NCBI RefSeq assembly: GCF_900129825.1
Contig: NZ_FQWZ01000005.1
Span: forward strand, 1-64,000
From: Hydrocarboniphaga daqingensis
Lineage (GTDB): Bacteria; Pseudomonadota; Gammaproteobacteria; Nevskiales; Nevskiaceae
DNA: 64,000 nt
Direction of reading: 5' to 3'
Part shown: positions 1 through 6,977 of the stretch, piece after piece
Numbering within the stretch: position 1 is the stretch's first letter
Layout of the letters: every line of letters begins with the position of its first letter
Program-made: the position numbers and the translations under genes
The notes under the pieces: generated by a model
Told to the model about the DNA's origin: nothing
Databases searched by the model: none
What the model saw: only the letters and a program-made list of their open reading frames with translations

Positions 1-48
1 CGATGATAGTGTGGCGAGACCATGCGAGAGTAGGACACTGCCAGGCTC
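1..48 (+). rRNA. rrf: 5S ribosomal RNA, 3' end only
   Basis: The first bases match the last third of a bacterial 5S rRNA: GAUGAUAGUGUGG, then CCAUGCGAGAGUAGG and the closing CUGCCAGGC that pairs with the missing 5' end. The gene starts before the window, so an rRNA operon (16S-23S-5S) is expected just to the left. The 3' end is placed by comparison with the E. coli 5S end and may be off by one or two bases. Confidence 0.93.
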
Positions 49-56
49 TTAAACCC

Positions 57-90
57 AAACCCCCGAGTCAATGCTCGGGGGTTTTCTTTT
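57..90 (+). terminator. Rho-independent terminator of the rRNA operon
   Basis: An 8-bp perfect stem (CCCCCGAG / CTCGGGGG) with a six-base loop is followed by GTTTTCTTTT. It lies about ten bases after the 5S end, so it ends the rRNA operon. The stem also has A residues 5' that pair with the T run. Confidence 0.92.
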
Positions 91-177
91 GTCCGTAGGA
101 TTTTTCGATAACCGTGGTTACCGACTGGTAAGCGTCAGTGATACGGGCCTTTGATCAATTCGCTTTCGACGGCCCGA

Positions 178-2328
178 TCAGCTTTTAACGACCTGGATTT
201 TCTGCACTTGCTGCAGTCGCTGATCGGCGCTCGGCCCGACGCGGATCTCGATGTCACCGGTCTCGAAGACAGGGTTCAGGTCGACGCCGAGAAAGGCCAG
301 ATCGCGGGCCTCGAAGTGATGCTCGAAGACGCGTTGTTCACCGGCGTTCAACCCGATCTTGCCGAATCCGCGCAGTTCGAGCACGGGGCGGGCGACGCTG
401 GCGACCGGGTCGCGGCTGAAGATGAATAAGGTCTGCTCGGCGGTGTGTGTACCGTGATTGGTGACCGTGACCCGGATCCGGATACGGTCATTACGCGTTG
501 CGAGGGCAGGCGTCACTTGCAAGTCGCTGAGTTCGAAGCGGCCGTAACTCAGACCATGTCCGAACGGATACAGCGGTTCGTTTCCGACATCGAGATACTT
601 GCTGGTGAAAAAGTCGCCTTCGCTGAACGGGCGACCGCTCGGCCTTTGACCGTAGAAGATCGGCACTTGTCCGAGCGCGCGCGGCCAACTCATCGGCGTG
701 CGTCCGCTCGGTGATACGGCGCCGGTCACGACGTCGGCGATCGCATTGCCGGCCTCGGTACCAAGGAACCAGGCGGCAAGCAGCGCGTGGCTCCTGCTGG
801 CCAACTCAGGGATCACCAGCGGCCGACCCGAGAACACGATGCTGACCACGGGTATGCCGGCCTGGGCCGCGCGCTCGAGCACCGCTTGCGCGAATTCGGA
901 TTGCCGTCCGGGCAAGCTCGGGTAGGCGCGGCTGGCGGCTTCACCGCTCATTCGCATCGCTTCGCCGACGCACAACACGACAGCCTCACTGCCGTCGATC
1001 AGCGTCAGTGCAGCATCGACGCCGTCTTGGTCGTCGCCCTGTATCGACGTCCCGGTCGCATAGCGCAATTCGACGTCGGGCATGGCGTGGCGCAAGCCGG
1101 CCAGCACGCTGACGTTGGGTTCGTTTTCACCTGCGGCCCACCAGCAACCGCACATCTCGCTGGCAGCGTCGGCGAGTGGCCCCAGCACGGCGATGCGACG
1201 CGTCGTGCGTGGCAACGGCAGCGTCTCGCCGTCGTTCTTCAGCATGACGATCGACTTTGCAGCGACGCGGCGTGCGATCTGGCGGCGATGCAGTAGCGCG
1301 TCGGCCGTCTCGACGCGGCTGCTGCGCCGGTACGGGTCATCGAACAAACCGAGCTGCTCTTTGAGCTTCAGAACGCGACGGACGCTGGCGTCGATCTGAT
1401 CCATCGTCACCAAGCCGCGTTCCAGTGCGATCGGCAGGCCTTTACGGTAGGCGTCGGCCATCATGTCGATGTCGATGCCGGCATTGAGCGCGAGCACAGC
1501 GGCTTCGACGAGGTCTGCGGCCACACCATGACGGATCAGTTCGCCGATCGCGTTGTAGTCGCTGACGAGCACGCCATCGAATCCCAGCTCGCCACGCAGG
1601 TAGTCGCGCAACAAGCCTTTGTGCGCGCTCATCGGGATGCCGTTCAGATCGGTGAAGGCCGGCATGATCGTCGCGACGCCGGCGTTGACGGCCGCAACGA
1701 ACGGAGGCAAGTGCACCTCGCGCAACGTTCGCTCCGAGATGTCGACCGACGCATACTCGCGCCCGGCGTTGACCGGCCCGTAGGCGCAGAAATGTTTGGC
1801 ACAGGCTGCGATCCGGTCAGCGGCGGCAAGATCGCTGCCTTGGAAGCCCTTGACCTTGGCCTGTGCCATTCGCGACGCAACGAAAGCGTCCTCGCCCGAT
1901 CCCTCAGCGGTGCGGCCCCATCGCAGATCGCGGGACACATCGAGCATAGGAGCAAAGGTCATCGCCAAGCCATCGGCTGCGCCCTCGGCGGCGGCTTCGC
2001 TTGCTGTCAGCTCCCACAATTCAGGGTCGAACGTCGCCGCTTCGGCGATCGGCAGCGGGAACAGCGTTCGATGTCCATGGATGATGTCGAGGCCGATCAG
2101 CAGCGGGATGCCGAGACGCGATTCTTCGACGGCGATCTTCTGTACTTCACGCGTCGGACCGGGGCCGACGATGTTCAACAGATTGCCGACGCTGCCGTCG
2201 CGGATCGAGTCGGTCGAATCACCGACGATGATCGGGCCGGTGACCGCATAGCCTGAGGCGGTCATCGTCATTTGCCCGAGCTTCTCGGACAGCGTCATGT
2301 CGCGTATCAGTTGTTCGATGCGGCTCAT
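178..2328 (-). CDS. Glycoside hydrolase family 3 beta-glucosidase (BglX-like)
   Basis: A 716-residue GH3 enzyme that removes terminal beta-linked glucose. The N-terminal TIM-barrel domain has the family motifs KHF (178-180), a beta-strand ending in VSDYNAI with Asp257 as expected nucleophile, and an LNAGIDIDMM segment. It is followed by the alpha/beta sandwich domain and a C-terminal fibronectin III-like domain with the typical YPFGHGLSY. The frame is open much further upstream, but the family begins near MSRIEQLIRDMTLSEK, so this ATG was chosen. No signal peptide is visible, so it is probably cytoplasmic and acts on imported oligosaccharides, although E. coli BglX is periplasmic. It is divergent from a GH144-like glucanase gene. 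GH3/GH144 pairs occur in beta-1,2-glucan utilisation loci, so sophoro-oligosaccharides are a plausible substrate (inference). Confidence 0.93.
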   Translation of the reverse strand: MSRIEQLIRDMTLSEKLGQMTMTASGYAVTGPIIVGDSTDSIRDGSVGNLLNIVGPGPTREVQKIAVEESRLGIPLLIGLDIIHGHRTLFPLPIAEAATFDPELWELTASEAAAEGAADGLAMTFAPMLDVSRDLRWGRTAEGSGEDAFVASRMAQAKVKGFQGSDLAAADRIAACAKHFCAYGPVNAGREYASVDISERTLREVHLPPFVAAVNAGVATIMPAFTDLNGIPMSAHKGLLRDYLRGELGFDGVLVSDYNAIGELIRHGVAADLVEAAVLALNAGIDIDMMADAYRKGLPIALERGLVTMDQIDASVRRVLKLKEQLGLFDDPYRRSSRVETADALLHRRQIARRVAAKSIVMLKNDGETLPLPRTTRRIAVLGPLADAASEMCGCWWAAGENEPNVSVLAGLRHAMPDVELRYATGTSIQGDDQDGVDAALTLIDGSEAVVLCVGEAMRMSGEAASRAYPSLPGRQSEFAQAVLERAAQAGIPVVSIVFSGRPLVIPELASRSHALLAAWFLGTEAGNAIADVVTGAVSPSGRTPMSWPRALGQVPIFYGQRPSGRPFSEGDFFTSKYLDVGNEPLYPFGHGLSYGRFELSDLQVTPALATRNDRIRIRVTVTNHGTHTAEQTLFIFSRDPVASVARPVLELRGFGKIGLNAGEQRVFEHHFEARDLAFLGVDLNPVFETGDIEIRVGPSADQRLQQVQKIQVVKS

Positions 2329-2542
2329 CGGCTGGATCCTGTCGTCGGACGGCGGTTCTTGGTGATGATAGGACGAGCCATCATCGTTTGCTCTAGCACG
2401 CGTCAGCAGTGAACGGCGGGTGGTGAACCAACGCTGACCCGTCCACCCGGTGGGTCTGCAGCGCGGCCCGCCTTGCCAATGACGAGGCTTGATATGCCAA
2501 GCTGTCGGCCCGTCCGTTCGACCGCGTCCGACAGGAGAAGCA
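2329..2542. promoter_or_regulatory. Divergent promoter region between GH3 and GH144-like genes
   Basis: A 214-base spacer between two divergent glycosidase genes, so promoters for both must lie here. One short dyad is visible: GATGAT (2364-2369) and ATCATC (2380-2385) with ten bases between, a possible operator. I see no gene for a sugar-responsive regulator nearby and no convincing -35/-10 pair. Confidence 0.4.
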
Positions 2543-3856
2543 ATGTCTGCAGCAGATTCGGCTGATGCCGCTCCGATGTACAAAACATGGTCTGCAAAGG
2601 AACTCGCCGGGCTGTCCGATGAGGCACTGATCGATGCGGTGCAGCGCCAGACATTCGAGTTCTTCTGGCACGGCGCGCATCCGGTCAGCGGTCTTGCGCC
2701 GGACCGTCGCACGACGCGCGATGCGCCGGTCGACGATCTCGTGGCAATCGGCGGTTCGGGCTTCGGCGTGATGGCCATCATCGTCGCCGTAGAGCGCGGC
2801 TGGGTCACGCGCGACGCCGGCGTGGCGCGCATCAACCGCATGCTCGACGTGCTATGCCGCGCCACCTGCTATCACGGCGCGTTCCCGCATTTCATGAACG
2901 GCCTGACCGGCGCGACGATTCCGTTCAGCCGTAAGGATGATGGCGGCGACCTGGTCGAGACGGCGTTGCTCTTCCAAGGCTTGCTTTGTGCGCGGCAGTA
3001 CTTTGACGCGGATACGACGGCCGAGGCGTCGATACGCGGCCGGGTTACCGGCTTGTGGGCTGAGATGGAATGGGATTGGTATACGCGCGACGGCCGCAAG
3101 CTGCTGTACTGGCATTGGAGCCCGTGGAACGGCTGGGCGATGGACCATGAGATTCATGGCTGGAACGAATGCTTGATCGCCTATGTGCTGGCGGCGTCCG
3201 CGCCTCGCTATCCGGTCGATCCGCTGGTCTATCACCGCGGGTACGCCAATGGCCGCGACTTCATCAACGGCAAGCGCTATTACGACGTCGAACTGCCGCT
3301 GGGACAGCCATACGGCGGCCCGTTGTTCTTTGCGCACTATTCGTTCTGCGGCATTGATCCGCGTGGTTTGCGCGATCGCTACGCTGATTATTGGCAGCTC
3401 AACTGCGCTCACGTACAGATCAATCGCGCCTACTGTGTCGATAACCCGAAGCAGCACAAAGGCTATGGCGCGGACTGCTGGGGACTGACGGCCAGCGATG
3501 ATCCGTTCGGCTATTCGGCGCATGCGCCGGACAACGACAACGGTACGATTTCACCGACGGCAGCGCTGTCGAGCCTGCCGTATGCACCTGACGCCGTGCT
3601 GCAGACGCTACGTGGCTTTCTGAATCGTCATGGCGACCGGATCTGGGGGCGCTATGGTTTCGTCGACGCCTTCAGCGAGCAGCACGACTGGGCAGCCGAT
3701 ACGTTCCTGGCGATCGACCAGGGTCCCATCATCGTCATGATGGAGAACCACCGCAGCGGGCTACTGTGGAAGTTGTTCATGGGGATACCGGAGATCCAGC
3801 AAGGTCTGCGCCGCCTCGGCTTCTCCAGTCCCCACCTGACAGCCAACGCCACATGA
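2543..3856 (+). CDS. GH144/glycoamylase-like family glucanase (probable endo-beta-1,2-glucanase)
   Basis: A 437-residue protein of the 'glycoamylase-like' family (PF10091 type), whose characterised free-standing bacterial members are GH144 endo-beta-1,2-glucanases. Conserved blocks are GFGVMAIIVAVERGWV, FPHFMNG, KDDGGDLVETALLFQGLL, WHWSPWNGW, GWNECLIAYVLAASAP, GPLFFAHYSF, CWGLTASD, SPTAALSSLPY and IDQGPIIVMMEN, spread over the whole length as in the family's (alpha/alpha)6 barrel. The ATG at 2543 is preceded by AGGAG seven bases away, which decides the start over the longer open frame. No signal peptide is seen, unlike secreted GH144 enzymes, so it may work on intracellular or periplasmic-origin glucan after import. 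It is first gene of a four-gene operon and overlaps the next gene by ATGA. The beta-1,2 specificity is inference; the family call is firm. Confidence 0.85.
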   Translation: MSAADSADAAPMYKTWSAKELAGLSDEALIDAVQRQTFEFFWHGAHPVSGLAPDRRTTRDAPVDDLVAIGGSGFGVMAIIVAVERGWVTRDAGVARINRMLDVLCRATCYHGAFPHFMNGLTGATIPFSRKDDGGDLVETALLFQGLLCARQYFDADTTAEASIRGRVTGLWAEMEWDWYTRDGRKLLYWHWSPWNGWAMDHEIHGWNECLIAYVLAASAPRYPVDPLVYHRGYANGRDFINGKRYYDVELPLGQPYGGPLFFAHYSFCGIDPRGLRDRYADYWQLNCAHVQINRAYCVDNPKQHKGYGADCWGLTASDDPFGYSAHAPDNDNGTISPTAALSSLPYAPDAVLQTLRGFLNRHGDRIWGRYGFVDAFSEQHDWAADTFLAIDQGPIIVMMENHRSGLLWKLFMGIPEIQQGLRRLGFSSPHLTANAT

Positions 3857-5202
3857 CGGTGACACATACCGCGCCCGACTTCGATCACTGGCTGACCCAG
3901 CAGGTCAGCCTGAGCGCGCAGTGGATGCAGCGCAGCATCTCGGCTGTCGACCGGGTCAAACACCGGCCCGGTTTTGGTCAGTCGATTCGCCCCGAGCGCG
4001 GCTCGATCATCGCGTCCCCGGTGTTTGCGGCGTATGACCCGGACCCGGACTACGCCTTCCATTGGTTTCGCGACTCCGCCGTCGTCATCGATGCGATGCG
4101 CTTGTTGTTCGAACAAGGCGTGATCGACCAGCAGCAAGCAGAGAGCTTGATCGCCGACGCTGTCGACTTCGCCGAGAAGCTGATGCAGCTCGACGGCCGA
4201 GCGCTGGCTCTGGACTCCAACTGGCGGGCACAGGTGCAGCCCGACTTCGTCCAGTACTTGCGCAGCAACGAAGAGCTCGCTGCGGTCCACGGATCGTCGG
4301 TGCTCGGCGAAACTCGGGTCAATCCCGACGGAAGCCTGGATCGAACACGATGGGCGCGCCCGCAGTACGACGGTGCGCCGTTGCGCGCGCTGGCGATGCT
4401 GCGCTGGCATCAATCGCCGATGACGACATTGCCGGCTGGATTGGCGTCGCGATTGTCAGCGCTGATCGATCACGATTTGGCCTTCACTTGCGAGCATGCC
4501 GATCTTCCATCCTTTGATATCTGGGAGGAAGAATGCGGCCTGCATTACTACACGCTGCGTGTCGCCGCCGCTGCACTTGGACAAGGCGCAGCCTGGCTAC
4601 AGTCCCGTGATCCGACTCTTGCGCAGCGGTATCAGCAGCGCGCAGCGCAGTTACGCGGGAAGTTGGATGCGTTTTGGTTCGAAGATCAGCAGTTTTATCA
4701 GTCGCGCTTCGGCGAAGGTGATCGTCCGTCGCCCAAGGCGCTCGACATCGCCGTGATTCTGTCTGCGGTGCATTGCGGCGAGACGACCGGCACGCACACG
4801 GTCGACGATCCGAGAATGCAATCGACGTTGGCGCGACTCGATGCCTTGTTCGACGCACGTTACTCGATCAACCGTCTACGCGCGGACGGCGAGGGACCAG
4901 CGCTCGGCCGTTATGATGGCGACGTCTACTATTCGGGCGGCGCTTACTTCTTCTCGACGCTCGGCGCGGCCGAGTTTTGCTACAAGGCTGCGCGACATGC
5001 TGCTGACGGCCGTCCTTGGATCGAACGCGGAGACGGCTATCTACGCACGGTACGCCGCTATACGGCACCTGACGGTGCGCTGTCCGAGCAGTTCGACCAG
5101 CACGACGGTGCGCAGACGTCGGCGCGACATCTGGCTTGGAGCTACGCCGGGCTGATCAGCAGCGCGGATGCACGGCGCCGCGCACTGCTGCCGGTCGGAT
5201 GA
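3853..5202 (+). CDS. Glycoside hydrolase family 15 glucoamylase-type enzyme
   Basis: A 449-residue GH15 protein, expected to release glucose from the non-reducing ends of alpha-glucans or of alpha,alpha-trehalose-like substrates by inversion. Visible family motifs are YAFHWFRDSAVVIDAM (about 68-82; substrate-binding WxRD), FDIWEEECG with Trp224-Glu225-Glu226, where a Glu is the usual general acid, and LSEQFD near the C terminus with Glu412 as probable base. No signal peptide and no starch-binding domain are present, so a soluble cytoplasmic enzyme is likely. The start ATG overlaps the upstream stop and the stop overlaps the next ATG, so it is translationally coupled to both. The pairing with a beta-glucanase-type partner is unexpected for a starch enzyme; the real substrate may be a mixed or periplasmic glucan. 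Confidence 0.9.
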   Translation: MTVTHTAPDFDHWLTQQVSLSAQWMQRSISAVDRVKHRPGFGQSIRPERGSIIASPVFAAYDPDPDYAFHWFRDSAVVIDAMRLLFEQGVIDQQQAESLIADAVDFAEKLMQLDGRALALDSNWRAQVQPDFVQYLRSNEELAAVHGSSVLGETRVNPDGSLDRTRWARPQYDGAPLRALAMLRWHQSPMTTLPAGLASRLSALIDHDLAFTCEHADLPSFDIWEEECGLHYYTLRVAAAALGQGAAWLQSRDPTLAQRYQQRAAQLRGKLDAFWFEDQQFYQSRFGEGDRPSPKALDIAVILSAVHCGETTGTHTVDDPRMQSTLARLDALFDARYSINRLRADGEGPALGRYDGDVYYSGGAYFFSTLGAAEFCYKAARHAADGRPWIERGDGYLRTVRRYTAPDGALSEQFDQHDGAQTSARHLAWSYAGLISSADARRRALLPVG

Positions 5203-6977
5203 CGTCGAGCACCCGCTCAGGATCGGCTGCCAGCGCCGTCATTGACGCGGAGCTGGCGGCAGCGCGCGAAGCCGGCTTTGGGCGACAGATCGGCTCGCTA
5301 CTGGCGGCGTTGCGCGGTTCGCCTGTCGGCAAGGTGCTGATGCTGCTGGCGGCCGCGATCGTCGCCGTGGTGCTCGCGACCGGCTACGGGCAAGTGAGAT
5401 TGAACATCTGGAACAAGAATTTCTTCGATGCATTGTCGCGTCGAGACTTCTCCGACTTCCGATTGCAGCTCGGCGTGTTTGTCGTGATCGCCGGTGGATT
5501 GCTGATCTTGAACGTTGCCCAGAAGTGGCTGGTCGAAACGCTGAAGCTACGTTTGCGCGAGGGTCTGGTGCGTGACCTCGTCGGCCATTGGATGCTGCCG
5601 CGGCGTGCTTTCTGGCTGGCCCACGCCGGCGCGATGGGCGTCAATCCTGATCAGCGCATGTCCGACGACGCGCATAACCTGTGCAATCTGTCGGCGGATT
5701 TGGCGGTGGGCTTGCTGCAGGCCTCGATTCTGTTCTTGAGCTTTGCCGGCATTCTGTGGGTGCTGTCCAACGACTTCAGCTTCCGTATCGGTGACGCCGA
5801 TTACGGCGTGCCAGGATTCATGCTGTGGGCGGCGATGCTGTACGCCGGTGCCGGCTCGCTGCTGAGTTACTGGGTCGGACGCAGCTTGATCGGTCGCAAC
5901 TCGGAGCGCTACGCGCGCGAGGCCGATCTGCGCTTTGCGTTGGTCCGTATCAATGAGCATCTCGACGGCATCTCGCTGGCGGCCGGCGAAGCCGACGAGA
6001 AACGCCGACTCGATGCGCATCTGGACGACGTGCTCGGCGCGATGCAGCGGCTGGTGCGCGGTCTGACGAATCTGACCTGGGTTACCGCGAGCTTCGGCTG
6101 GTTCACGACCGTCGCACCGATTCTAGTGGCTGCTCCGCTGTTCTTCTCCGGCAAGATCTCATTCGGCGGCTTGATCGCTGCAGCGGCGGCGTTCACGCAA
6201 GCGCAGTCGTCTCTGCGTTGGTTCGTCGACAACTTCAGCATCATTGCCGACTGGCGCGCGACGCTGTTGCGCGTCGCCAACTTCCGCCAGGCACTCGTCG
6301 CCAATCATCAGCAAGTCGATTTCGCGAGCCGGATCGAATACGTGCAAGGCGAGGCCGGCGTGCTGCGCATCGACGATCTTCAACTCGAATCGCCGGCCGG
6401 GCGAGACCGGCTTTTGGAGTCGGCCATCGAACTGCGACGTGGCGATCGCGTGCTGATCGCGGCCGAGCCGGGGACCGGCAAGACGCTGCTGTTTCGTGGT
6501 CTTGCCGGACTATGGCCCTGGGGTAGCGGGCGCATCGCCAATCCAGCGGGCGAGGCGATGGCCTACATGCCGCGCGGCACGCCGTATCTACCCAGCGGAA
6601 GCTTGCGCGAAGTCTTGGCGTATCCCGCGACGACGACCGTCTATGACGATGTGCAATACACCGGGGTGCTGCAACGCTTGGGTTTGGAGCGGCTCTTGCC
6701 GCAGCTGGATGAGACACGGCGCTGGGATCGCGAGCTCAGTCAGGATGAGCAGCAAAGCCTCGCATTCGCGCGCGTTCTGCTTCAGGCGCCGCCTTGGCTG
6801 ATCGTCGACGATGCGCTGGGCTCGCTCGACGAGGACGTGTTGGCCCGCGTGCTCGACATTCTGCGCCACGAACTGGCGCAGACCGGCGTCGTGCATATCG
6901 GCGCTTCTGTGCAGGGAAGCGAGGCTTTCTTTACTCGCACGCTGCACTTGGTCAAAGCTCGCGGAGCCCCAGCGTGA
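5199..6977 (+). CDS. SbmA/BacA-YddA type ABC half transporter with degenerate ATPase motifs
   Basis: A 592-residue fused membrane/ATPase protein of the ABC_membrane_2 (SbmA/BacA, ABCD) class. The first 340 residues hold about six membrane segments and the family-typical IWNKNFFDALSRRDF, LRLREGLVRDLVGHWM and NPDQRMSDD blocks. The C-terminal nucleotide-binding domain begins near residue 375. Its motifs are altered: Walker A is AEPGTGKT (422-429, Ala for first Gly), the signature is LSQDEQQ (normally LSGGEQQ), Walker B is LIVDD with Asp538 where the catalytic Glu should be, and the switch His is replaced in VVHIGAS. Relatives transport peptides, fatty acyl-CoA or unknown compounds. It overlaps both neighbours (ATGA, GTGA), placing it with two glycosidases and a secreted CocE-like protein. 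Substrate unknown. Confidence 0.85.
   Translation: MTSSTRSGSAASAVIDAELAAAREAGFGRQIGSLLAALRGSPVGKVLMLLAAAIVAVVLATGYGQVRLNIWNKNFFDALSRRDFSDFRLQLGVFVVIAGGLLILNVAQKWLVETLKLRLREGLVRDLVGHWMLPRRAFWLAHAGAMGVNPDQRMSDDAHNLCNLSADLAVGLLQASILFLSFAGILWVLSNDFSFRIGDADYGVPGFMLWAAMLYAGAGSLLSYWVGRSLIGRNSERYAREADLRFALVRINEHLDGISLAAGEADEKRRLDAHLDDVLGAMQRLVRGLTNLTWVTASFGWFTTVAPILVAAPLFFSGKISFGGLIAAAAAFTQAQSSLRWFVDNFSIIADWRATLLRVANFRQALVANHQQVDFASRIEYVQGEAGVLRIDDLQLESPAGRDRLLESAIELRRGDRVLIAAEPGTGKTLLFRGLAGLWPWGSGRIANPAGEAMAYMPRGTPYLPSGSLREVLAYPATTTVYDDVQYTGVLQRLGLERLLPQLDETRRWDRELSQDEQQSLAFARVLLQAPPWLIVDDALGSLDEDVLARVLDILRHELAQTGVVHIGASVQGSEAFFTRTLHLVKARGAPA

Noticed and set aside
2329..2865. N-terminal extension making the GH3 protein 895 residues
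   Set aside because: The extra part is low-complexity, Arg/Ser-rich, lacks family similarity and runs antisense into the divergent glucanase gene; the family N terminus begins at 2328.
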